Source of the DNA: JBKPFU01 sp046728975
GTDB lineage: Bacteria; Actinomycetota; Thermoleophilia; Gaiellales; Gaiellaceae
DNA: 11,203 nt
NCBI GenBank assembly: GCA_046728975.1
Contig: JBKPFU010000058.1
Location: forward strand, 1 to 11,203
Direction of reading: 5' to 3'
A model generated the notes under the pieces. It was not told the DNA's origin. It was given only the letters and a program-made list of their open reading frames with translations, and did no database searches. Positions 5,875-11,203 of this stretch are shown piece by piece. Made by a program: the position numbers and the translations under genes. How positions within the stretch are numbered: position 1 is the stretch's first letter; every line of letters starts with the position of its first letter.

Positions 5875-6078
5875 ATGCTGAAGCTCTTCACCTTCGCTCA
5901 GGTGTACGCGACCGAGGCGGTCGAGTCCCTGAAGAAGCGCGAGGAGGGGCAGACGATGGCCGAGTACGGCGTGGTTCTCGCCGTCATCACCCTCGCGGTG
6001 ATCGCCGCGATCACGCTGCTCTCGACCCGCGTCCGCGGCGCGATCACGAGCGTCGCGAACATCCTCCCGGGCGGCTAA
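5875..6078 (+). CDS. flp: Flp/Fap-type type IVb pilin
   Basis: This is the major pilin subunit of the Tad pilus, a 67-residue precursor. A charged leader (residues 1-25) ends in KKREEG, followed by the prepilin cleavage motif G25 | QTMAEY. E and Y fall at positions 5 and 6 of the mature protein, as expected for Flp pilins. Cleavage would leave a 42-residue mature pilin that is mostly one hydrophobic helix (GVVLAVITLAVIAAITLL). It is first in the plus-strand gene row and has the strongest ribosome site near it, as expected for the most abundant product. The prepilin peptidase that should cut it is not in this window. The leader is long for a type IV pilin but normal for the Flp class. Confidence 0.95.
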   Translation: MLKLFTFAQVYATEAVESLKKREEGQTMAEYGVVLAVITLAVIAAITLLSTRVRGAITSVANILPGG

Positions 6079-6098
6079 AGCAGTCCTCCGGCAACACC

Positions 6099-6122
6099 GG
6101 GCCCCTTCTTCGGAAGGGGCCC
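6099..6122 (+). terminator. Strong hairpin between flp and tadE (attenuator or mRNA stabiliser)
   Basis: GGGCCCCTTC-TTCG-GAAGGGGCCC is a perfect 10-bp stem with a C(UUCG)G tetraloop, about 20 bases after the flp stop. What follows (ATTCCCTC) is not a T-run, so it is not a standard rho-independent terminator. Partial termination or protection of the flp 3' end would both raise pilin over the assembly proteins. The stem is seen; that role is inferred. Confidence 0.75.
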
Positions 6123-6146
6123 ATTCCCTCAGAGAAAGAAAGCGAG

Positions 6147-6551
6147 ATGTCGAACCGAGTCGCAAAGAGAATCGAGATCAGGAACGAGCGGGGTCAGACG
6201 ATGACCGAGTTCGCCCTGGTCCTGCCGATCCTTGCGCTCCTTCTGTTCGGGATCATCCAGTTCGGCATCACGTTCAACAACTACGTGACGCTGACCGACG
6301 CCACGCGCGCTGGTGCGCGCAAGGCGGCGGTCGGCCGTCAAGTCGCCGATCCCGTCGGTACCGCCGTAGCGGCGGTGCGGAGCTCGGCGAAGGATCTCAA
6401 CCAGGGCGACCTGAGCGTCTCGGTCAGCTCTTCTTGGCAGCCGGGTCAGGACGTGACGGTTGCGGCCACCTATCCGTACTCGATCAGCCTGCTCGGAATG
6501 GTCGTGAAGTCGGGCCGCCTCCGAAGCGAGACAACGGAGCGAGTCGAATGA
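6147..6551 (+). CDS. tadE: TadE-like minor pseudopilin
   Basis: This 134-residue protein carries a prepilin-type motif almost the same as the pilin: NERG16 | QTMTEFALVLPILALLLFGI. It is thus probably cut by the same peptidase and acts as a minor pilin in assembly. The hydrophobic segment at about residues 22-42 is followed by the TadE family pattern (NNYVTLTDATRAGARKAA, residues 44-61) and a beta-rich soluble C-terminus ending in a typical PYSISLLGMVV stretch. Only a weak purine-rich ribosome site (GAAAGCGAG) precedes ATG 6147. It overlaps the next gene by 4 bp (ATGA), so the two are probably translated together. Together with the hairpin upstream, this suggests lower output than flp. Confidence 0.92.
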   Translation: MSNRVAKRIEIRNERGQTMTEFALVLPILALLLFGIIQFGITFNNYVTLTDATRAGARKAAVGRQVADPVGTAVAAVRSSAKDLNQGDLSVSVSSSWQPGQDVTVAATYPYSISLLGMVVKSGRLRSETTERVE

Positions 6552-7498
6552 AAACCCTCAAGCGACAGACGGCCCAGGCCACGGTGCTGACGCTCATCTT
6601 CCTGACGGTGCTGCTCGGCATGGCCGCCCTCGTCCTCGACGTCGGCGCCTGGTACCGAGCCGACCGGGATACGCAGAACACCGCCGACGCCGCAGCCCTG
6701 GCGGCCGCGCAGGCGCTGCCCGACGACACCGGGCAAGCAGCCTCGCTGGCCACGCAATACGCGAACCGGAACGGCGGCGGGCTCGCTGCCGGTGACATCT
6801 CGTTCTCAACCGGATCGCTGCCGAACGACACGGTGACGGTGCAGGTCAAGCGCTCGGCCGGCGGCATCTTCACCCGCCTCTTCGGGCTGAGCTCGGTCAA
6901 CGTCGGCTCGAAGGCCTCGGCCAGGGCCGGCGTGTTGGCCCAGGCGCAGTACGTGGCGCCGATCACGGTCAACCTGAAGCACCCCGCGCTGCACTGCGGG
7001 GGGACGGAGGAGCGACCCGTGCCCTGCTTCGGCCAGGCAACCGAGATCGACCTCCTCGACCTCCACAACCCCGGAAGCGGGGACGCGGCCGGGTCGTTCG
7101 GGCTGATCAACCTGAGCGGCGATGCAACCGGCAGCGTCGGCTCGGACGAGCTCTCGAACTGGATGGACGTCGGCTACGACAAGATGATGCCGCTCGGGAC
7201 GTACTACGCGGTTCCGTCGTCGAAGTTCAACGACTCGCAGTTCCTGAACGCGCTCGACGACCGTGTCGGGGACGACGTGCTGTTCCCCATCTACGACACG
7301 CTCGAGGCTCCCGGCTCCAACGCGCGGTTCAACGTCGTGGGGTGGATCGCGTTCCACATCACCGACTACAACGCCCACGGCAGTAGTGGGTGGGTGAAGG
7401 GGTGGTTCACCAAGGTGATCTGGCGCGGGATCCAAAACCCGCCGAACTCACCACAGCCGCCGAACTTCGGCGCAAGAACGATCGAGCTAATCGACTAG
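6548..7498 (+). CDS. TadG-like protein with long unassigned C-terminal region
   Basis: This is a 316-residue Tad pilus assembly protein. The N-terminus is basic (MKTLKRQTAQA), followed by a membrane segment at about 12-32 (TVLTLIFLTVLLGMAALVLD) and the TadE/TadG-like hallmark RADRDTQNTADAAALAAA (37-54). The E at +5 needed for prepilin cleavage is absent (RQTAQATV), so it probably stays as a membrane anchor. Residues 130-316 are predicted to be outside the cell. They contain the only two cysteines, C150 and C160, spaced for a disulfide, and an aromatic- and Asn/Gly-rich end (GWIAFHITDYNAHGSSGWVK). I do not recognise this region. TadG-type proteins often carry a von Willebrand A domain, but I see no MIDAS DxSxS. 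ATG 6548 is chosen because it overlaps the tadE stop as ATGA; an upstream extension would only shadow tadE. Confidence 0.82.
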   Translation: MKTLKRQTAQATVLTLIFLTVLLGMAALVLDVGAWYRADRDTQNTADAAALAAAQALPDDTGQAASLATQYANRNGGGLAAGDISFSTGSLPNDTVTVQVKRSAGGIFTRLFGLSSVNVGSKASARAGVLAQAQYVAPITVNLKHPALHCGGTEERPVPCFGQATEIDLLDLHNPGSGDAAGSFGLINLSGDATGSVGSDELSNWMDVGYDKMMPLGTYYAVPSSKFNDSQFLNALDDRVGDDVLFPIYDTLEAPGSNARFNVVGWIAFHITDYNAHGSSGWVKGWFTKVIWRGIQNPPNSPQPPNFGARTIELID

Positions 7499-7525
7499 GT
7501 AAATCGACCTGAGGAAGACGGTGAA

Positions 7526-8329
7526 ATGACGTATCGAGTCCGAAACATCGGGATTGCGGTCGTACTTGCCGGCGTCGCAGCCCTGTTCACGAGCTTCTAC
7601 GTGACCAACTACAAGCGTCACGTACAGCGGGGCGAGGATCACGTCACCGTTCTGGTGGCGAAGCGCAACATTCCGGCGGGCACCGCCGGGTCGGATGTCG
7701 GATCGATGCTCGGAACGCAGGAGGTCCCGCGCCGGAGTGTGGTTCCCGGCGCCATCTCCAGCCCCGACCAGATCAAAGACCTCGTCGCCGTGGAGTCCAC
7801 CTTTGCCGGCGAGCAGATCACCTCGCAGCGTTTCAACACGGTGGCTCAGAAGGGCGTCGCCGGGCAGCTGAAGGGAACGATGCGAGCGTTCCAGATCGAG
7901 GGCGACCGCAACCAGATCCTGGCCGGAACGCTGAAGGACGGCGACCACGTCGACGTGGTCGCGAGCTTCCGCTACAAGTGGGTCGACTTCCACGGCGGTC
8001 AGTCCCAGGCCTCCGACACGCTGAACGCGAGCCGGATCGTCCTGCGCGACGTCAAGGTGCTGCATGCGCCTGAGTCCCCGGCCGCCGGCAGCAAGCTCAC
8101 CGGCGCCGTCGACCAGAAGTTCGCGGTTTTGCTCGCCGTGAGCGACGCCCAGGTGCAGAAGCTGCTCTTCGTCGTCGGCCACGGCGGCGCGGATTCGCGC
8201 GCGGATTCGTGGTCACTGGCTCTCAGGCCGGTCGTCAAGAGCGCCGATAGTCCCGACCACGTCGAGCGCGTCAGCACGATCCTGCTCGACGGCCTAAACC
8301 CGCGCGAACGGCGCGCGCTGATCCCGTAG
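7526..8329 (+). CDS. cpaB: CpaB/RcpC Tad pilus assembly protein (SAF domain)
   Basis: This 267-residue protein has a short cytoplasmic N-terminus, one membrane segment at about residues 8-25 (IGIAVVLAGVAALFTSFY), then an SAF domain at about 40-105 (TVLVAKRNIPAGT...AGEQITSQRF) and an RcpC-type beta-rich region (AFQIEGDRNQILAGTLKDGD, 121-140; RIVLRDVKVLHA further on). In diderms CpaB works with the secretin; in a monoderm actinobacterium it probably links the pilus base to the wall side. GAGGAAG lies nine bases before the ATG. It sits 27 bp after the TadG-like gene and 10 bp before cpaE, in one operon. Proteins with an SAF domain also include FlgA and sialic acid synthase, but the Tad context settles the call. 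Confidence 0.9.
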   Translation: MTYRVRNIGIAVVLAGVAALFTSFYVTNYKRHVQRGEDHVTVLVAKRNIPAGTAGSDVGSMLGTQEVPRRSVVPGAISSPDQIKDLVAVESTFAGEQITSQRFNTVAQKGVAGQLKGTMRAFQIEGDRNQILAGTLKDGDHVDVVASFRYKWVDFHGGQSQASDTLNASRIVLRDVKVLHAPESPAAGSKLTGAVDQKFAVLLAVSDAQVQKLLFVVGHGGADSRADSWSLALRPVVKSADSPDHVERVSTILLDGLNPRERRALIP

Positions 8330-8339
8330 GAGGTCACGA

Positions 8340-9536
8340 ATGAGTACGCACGAATCTGAGCTGACCACCCGAGACCGGATCCGCGTCTACGTCACGGGAG
8401 CCTGCGACGGGCTGCCCGAGCTTCGCGAGGCGCTCACCCGGAACGAGGAGATCGAGCTCGTCGGGTTCAGCGACAACGTCCTCGAGGCGGCGTCGACCCT
8501 GACGGGCGGGCATCTGCAGGTGGTCTTGCACGCGACGCGCAGCCATGAGCTGCCCGCGGACGACGTCGCGGCGATCCGCGAGCACACTCGCGCGCCGATC
8601 ATCCTGCTGACGAGCGGCGGCTCCCCGTCGCTGCTCGAGGAGGCGCTCGAGGCGGACGTCGCGGATGTCCTTCTGCTCCCCCAGCTGGCAGAGAACGTCG
8701 TCTTCTCGGTCAAGAAGGCCGGCCACTCCGGCCGCCACGTGAACGGCAGCGGCAGCCGGCAGGGCCGGATCGTCACCGTGTTCTCGCCGAAGGGCGGCAC
8801 GGGCAAGACGGTCCTTTCGACCAACGTCGCGGCTTCGCTCGCGAAGCACTGGGGCAAGCGGGCGCTGCTGCTCGACCTTGACCTCCAGTTCGGCGACGCC
8901 GCGATCATGCTTGGGCTCGAGCCGGAGAAGACGATCTACGATCTCGTCACCGCTCCGGGCGAGCTCGACTCGGAGAAGCTGGCCGGCTACACGACCAGGC
9001 ACCCCTCCGGGCTCGACATCCTCCCCGCGCCGCTTCGGCCGGAGGACGCCGAGCTGGTGACGGAGCCGAAGCTGGCGCGGTTGCTGGAGGTCGCGCGGGA
9101 GTCGTACGACGTGATCGTCGTCGACACCTCGCCCTTCTTCCACGGTCCGATGCTGGCCACGCTCGACCGCACCGACGAGCTGCTGCTGCTCACGAGCCTG
9201 GACGTGCCGACGATCAAGAACGTCCGCCTCTCGCTCCAGACGCTCGAGCTGCTCTCGTTCCCGAACGATCGGATCAAGCTCGTCCTCAATCGAGCGAACT
9301 CGAAGGTCGGGATGAAGCCGAAGGAGGTCGAGTCGGCGCTCGAGATCCCCGTCCGGTTCGAGGTGCCGAGCGACCGCGCAGTCCCGCTGGCCGTCAACAG
9401 AGGCGCGCCCGCGGTTCTCGGCGACGGCAAGGCCGATTTCTCGCGCGCTGTGCGCGAGCTGGCCAAGGCGCTCGTGACCGCGCAGGCGGCGGCCAAGGAG
9501 CGGCGGAAGTTCCTCGCCGCGCTGGCAAGGGCCTAG
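8340..9536 (+). CDS. cpaE: CpaE/TadZ pilus localisation ATPase (ParA/MinD family)
   Basis: This 398-residue protein of the MinD/ParA type places the Tad machine in the cell. The N-terminal region (about 13-125) has the alternating strands of a receiver-like domain, but the usual phospho-acceptor aspartate strand reads HLQVVLHATRSHE, with no Asp at the expected point, so it looks like a pseudo-receiver. The ATPase domain starts near 142: deviant Walker A with signature lysine K151 and P-loop K156 (SPKGGTGKT), the A-prime strand ALLLDLDLQFGD (175-186) and Walker B YDVIVVDTS (256-264). LVLNRANSKVG (314-324) is a typical base-contact region. AGGAGGT lies five bases before ATG 8340. A 178-bp gap follows before cpaF, the only large gap in the locus. 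Confidence 0.92.
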   Translation: MSTHESELTTRDRIRVYVTGACDGLPELREALTRNEEIELVGFSDNVLEAASTLTGGHLQVVLHATRSHELPADDVAAIREHTRAPIILLTSGGSPSLLEEALEADVADVLLLPQLAENVVFSVKKAGHSGRHVNGSGSRQGRIVTVFSPKGGTGKTVLSTNVAASLAKHWGKRALLLDLDLQFGDAAIMLGLEPEKTIYDLVTAPGELDSEKLAGYTTRHPSGLDILPAPLRPEDAELVTEPKLARLLEVARESYDVIVVDTSPFFHGPMLATLDRTDELLLLTSLDVPTIKNVRLSLQTLELLSFPNDRIKLVLNRANSKVGMKPKEVESALEIPVRFEVPSDRAVPLAVNRGAPAVLGDGKADFSRAVRELAKALVTAQAAAKERRKFLAALARA

Positions 9537-9544
9537 GGGCTGTG

Positions 9545-9712
9545 ATGACTCCCGCCTTCCTCACATCTCGCACCCTCGCAGCGGATGCAAGGCGTCGCCT
9601 CGCGGCGTCCTCGGTCGCGTCCGTAGCCTCCGGCTACGCACGCTCCCTGCGTCCTTGCGAGGCTGGCCTTTCGCCGGTCGAGGGCACGACCTGCTCGGAA
9701 GGAGGTCGCTAG
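9545..9712 (+). CDS. Possible 55-residue small protein between cpaE and cpaF (doubtful)
   Basis: An ATG at 9545, with AGGGG five bases upstream, opens a frame of 55 codons that fills the cpaE-cpaF gap exactly and stops at TAG 9710, two bases before the cpaF ATG. The peptide begins MTPAFLTSRTLAADARRR and is Arg/Ala/Ser-rich with two cysteines, no membrane segment and no known motif. It is read right through the 67-nt palindrome, so it may simply be an open frame in a structured repeat. Its fit to the gap is the only argument for it. Confidence 0.2.
   Translation: MTPAFLTSRTLAADARRRLAASSVASVASGYARSLRPCEAGLSPVEGTTCSEGGR
9597..9663 (+). repeat. 67-nt imperfect palindrome between cpaE and cpaF
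   Basis: The two 32-base arms flank a TCC centre at 9629-9631. The outer 7 bp pair perfectly (GCCTCGC/GCGAGGC), and so do the inner 7 bp (CGTAGCC/GGCTACG). A further 4 bp (GCGT/ACGC) pair after a single mismatch, and about 13 bases between do not pair. Both unpaired stretches contain GCGTCCT as a direct repeat. There is no T-run. It may be a dispersed palindromic element or a processing or attenuation stem ahead of cpaF. Confidence 0.7.
9699..9706 (+). promoter_or_regulatory. Ribosome binding site of cpaF
   Basis: AAGGAGGT is a near-perfect site eight bases before ATG 9715. It fixes the start and rules out the frame extension to 9655. Confidence 0.88.
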
Positions 9713-9714
9713 TC

Positions 9715-11142
9715 ATGGGCCTTCACGACCGGATCAAAGGCAGCAACGGCAACGGCGCCGGCTCGCAAGGAGCGGAAGCCGGCGCCCAGCCGGCCCTCGG
9801 CGAGGTGGTCGCCGAGCGGCCGACGGCCGATCCGTATGCCGAGCTGAAGACGCGCATTCACCACGCGTGCATCGCGAAGCTCGGGCCGCAGCTCTTCACC
9901 ACGGAGACGAACGAGGACCTGTCGGAAAAGGTCCTGCGTGCCGTCACGGAGCAGCTCGCGCTCGACCGCACCCCGCTCACCCGCGAGGAGCGGCGCCAGA
10001 TCACGCGCGAGATCACGGACGACATCCTTGGCTACGGCCCGCTCGAGCCGATGCTCCGCGACGACTCCGTGACCGAGGTCATGGTCAACAACTACGACCG
10101 GATCTACATCGAGCGCACGGGCAAGATCGAGCTGACCCAGGCGACGTTCGTCGACGAGGCGCACCTGCTTCGCATCATCGACAAGATCGTCTCCTCGGTC
10201 GGCCGCCGCGTCGACGAGTCCTCCCCGATGGTCGACGCCCGCCTTCCGGACGGAAGCCGTGTCAACGCGATCATCCCGCCGCTGTCGTTGCGCGGCCCGA
10301 CGCTGACGATCCGAAAGTTCTCGCGCGATCCGTACACGGTCGACGACCTGATCAACTTTGGCACGCTGACGCCAAAGGCGGCGCAGTTCCTGGCCGCCTG
10401 CGTGCGCGGGAAGCTGAACTGCCTGATCTCAGGCGGTACCGGCACCGGTAAGACGACGACGCTGAACGTCCTGTCGGCATTCGTGCCGGACGACGAGCGC
10501 ATCGTCACGATCGAGGACGCCGCCGAGCTCCAGCTGCAGCAGCAGCACGTGATCCCGCTCGAGGCGCGCCCGCCCAACATCGAGGGCGAGGGCGAGATCC
10601 GCATCCGCGAGCTCGTCCGCAACGCGCTGCGCATGCGCCCCGACCGGATCATCGTCGGCGAGGTCCGCGGCCCCGAGACGCTGGACATGCTCCAGGCGAT
10701 GAACACGGGCCACGAGGGCTCGCTGACGACGATCCACGCGAACTCTCCGCGCGACGCGCTTGCGCGCCTGGAGACGCTGGTCATGACGGCCGGGGTCGAG
10801 CTTCCGCACCGCGCGATCCGCGAGCAGATCGCGAGCGCCTTCGACCTGCTCGTCCACATCTCCCGGCTCGTGGACGGCACGCGGCGGATCACGCACATCT
10901 CGGAGGTGCTCGGCATGGAGTCGGACGTGATCACGCTCCAGGACGTTTTCATCGCCCGCCCGCCGGACGAGGCGTCCGCGGCCGAGGGCGGTGCCACCCG
11001 GCTGCTCGGACACATGGAGTGCACGGGCCTGAAGCCGCATTTCCTCGAGAAGATGGCCGCGAACGGAGTCATCCTGCCGCCGACGTTCTTCCACGGCGGC
11101 ATCGCGAGCCCGAACTTCGCCGCGGCGGGCTTCGGCGGGTAG
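9715..11142 (+). CDS. cpaF: CpaF/TadA secretion ATPase of the Tad pilus
   Basis: This is the hexameric motor ATPase that drives Tad pilin polymerisation at the cytoplasmic membrane, 475 residues long. A flexible Gly/Ala-rich N-terminus (to about 38) leads to an N-terminal domain with ILGYGPLEPMLRDDSVTEVM (104-123). The ATPase core has Walker A GGTGTGKT (240-247), the Asp box TIEDAAEL (265-272), atypical Walker B RIIVGEVRG (311-319) and the His box TGHEGSLTTIHANSP (331-345). All key residues look intact. The C-terminal tail after about 420, Gly/Ala/Phe-rich, is variable in the family. The start is ATG 9715 with a very strong ribosome site. The next gene begins two bases after the stop. VirB11 and PilB are relatives; the order after cpaE and the HEGS form favour CpaF/TadA. 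Confidence 0.96.
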   Translation: MGLHDRIKGSNGNGAGSQGAEAGAQPALGEVVAERPTADPYAELKTRIHHACIAKLGPQLFTTETNEDLSEKVLRAVTEQLALDRTPLTREERRQITREITDDILGYGPLEPMLRDDSVTEVMVNNYDRIYIERTGKIELTQATFVDEAHLLRIIDKIVSSVGRRVDESSPMVDARLPDGSRVNAIIPPLSLRGPTLTIRKFSRDPYTVDDLINFGTLTPKAAQFLAACVRGKLNCLISGGTGTGKTTTLNVLSAFVPDDERIVTIEDAAELQLQQQHVIPLEARPPNIEGEGEIRIRELVRNALRMRPDRIIVGEVRGPETLDMLQAMNTGHEGSLTTIHANSPRDALARLETLVMTAGVELPHRAIREQIASAFDLLVHISRLVDGTRRITHISEVLGMESDVITLQDVFIARPPDEASAAEGGATRLLGHMECTGLKPHFLEKMAANGVILPPTFFHGGIASPNFAAAGFGG

Positions 11143-11144
11143 CG

Positions 11145-11203
11145 ATGAGATCGCTCCGACTCGCACTTCTGCCGGCGCTCATCGTCGCGCTCGCGATCCC
11201 GGC
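11145..11203 (+). CDS. Start of next Tad-locus gene, hydrophobic N-terminus (cut by window edge)
   Basis: An ATG two bases after the cpaF stop opens a frame that stays open for the remaining 19 codons: MRSLRLALLPALIVALAIP. This is a basic N-terminus followed by a hydrophobic stretch, as in a signal peptide or first membrane helix. By position it is probably tadB (platform protein, type II secretion F family), but a secreted or membrane partner is equally possible. No strong ribosome site is seen, so coupling to cpaF is likely. Confidence 0.6.
   Translation, partial: MRSLRLALLPALIVALAIP

Noticed and set aside
10104..11102. Minus-strand open frame of about 330 codons over cpaF
   Set aside because: It lies opposite a gene with every CpaF motif intact and has Ser/Arg-rich composition typical of an antisense shadow.
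1..11203. CRISPR array, tRNA, rRNA or insertion sequence
   Set aside because: No regularly spaced repeats, no tRNA-like cloverleaf, no rRNA stretch and no transposase-like frame were seen.

Overview
The window is GC-rich bacterial chromosome with dense, overlapping genes and GTG and TTG starts as well as ATG. The codon bias, the actinobacterial style of the Tad genes and the presence of hopanoid genes suggest a high-GC actinobacterium. A Thermoleophilia-like lineage (Gaiellales/Solirubrobacterales) is my best guess, but this is inference, not a database match.

Left half (about 1-5492), all on the minus strand and read right to left: a membrane-anchored protein with a C-terminal M15-like metallopeptidase domain; a DUF192 protein; hpnC, hpnD and hpnE (the three-step route from farnesyl diphosphate to squalene through presqualene diphosphate and hydroxysqualene); then the 5' end of squalene-hopene cyclase, cut by the window edge. 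Four of the five junctions overlap by 4 bp or are tightly packed, so this looks like one operon that makes squalene and cyclises it to hopanoids. The exception is the hpnD-hpnE junction, where a 101-bp unit is duplicated in tandem. Each copy carries two strong hairpins and a copy of the hpnE ribosome binding site and start codon.

Centre (5493-5874): a divergent non-coding region of about 380 bp with several inverted repeats and no convincing sigma-70 promoter that I can point to. It must carry the promoters of both operons, unless the minus-strand genes also have internal promoters.

Right half (5875-11203), all on the plus strand: a Tad/Flp type IVb pilus locus in the order flp pilin, tadE pseudopilin, a TadG-like protein with a long unassigned C-terminal region, cpaB, cpaE/tadZ, cpaF/tadA, and the first 19 codons of a further gene with a hydrophobic N-terminus, in the position where tadB usually sits. 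A perfect 10-bp hairpin with a TTCG loop lies between flp and tadE. A 67-nt imperfect palindrome lies between cpaE and cpaF, in the only large gap of the locus. No prepilin peptidase or TadC is in view; they would have to lie elsewhere.

Most of the window is recognisable biology. The least explained parts are the duplicated structured leader before hpnE, the palindrome before cpaF, the C-terminal region of the TadG-like protein, and the placing of an M15-like wall protein at the head of a hopanoid operon.
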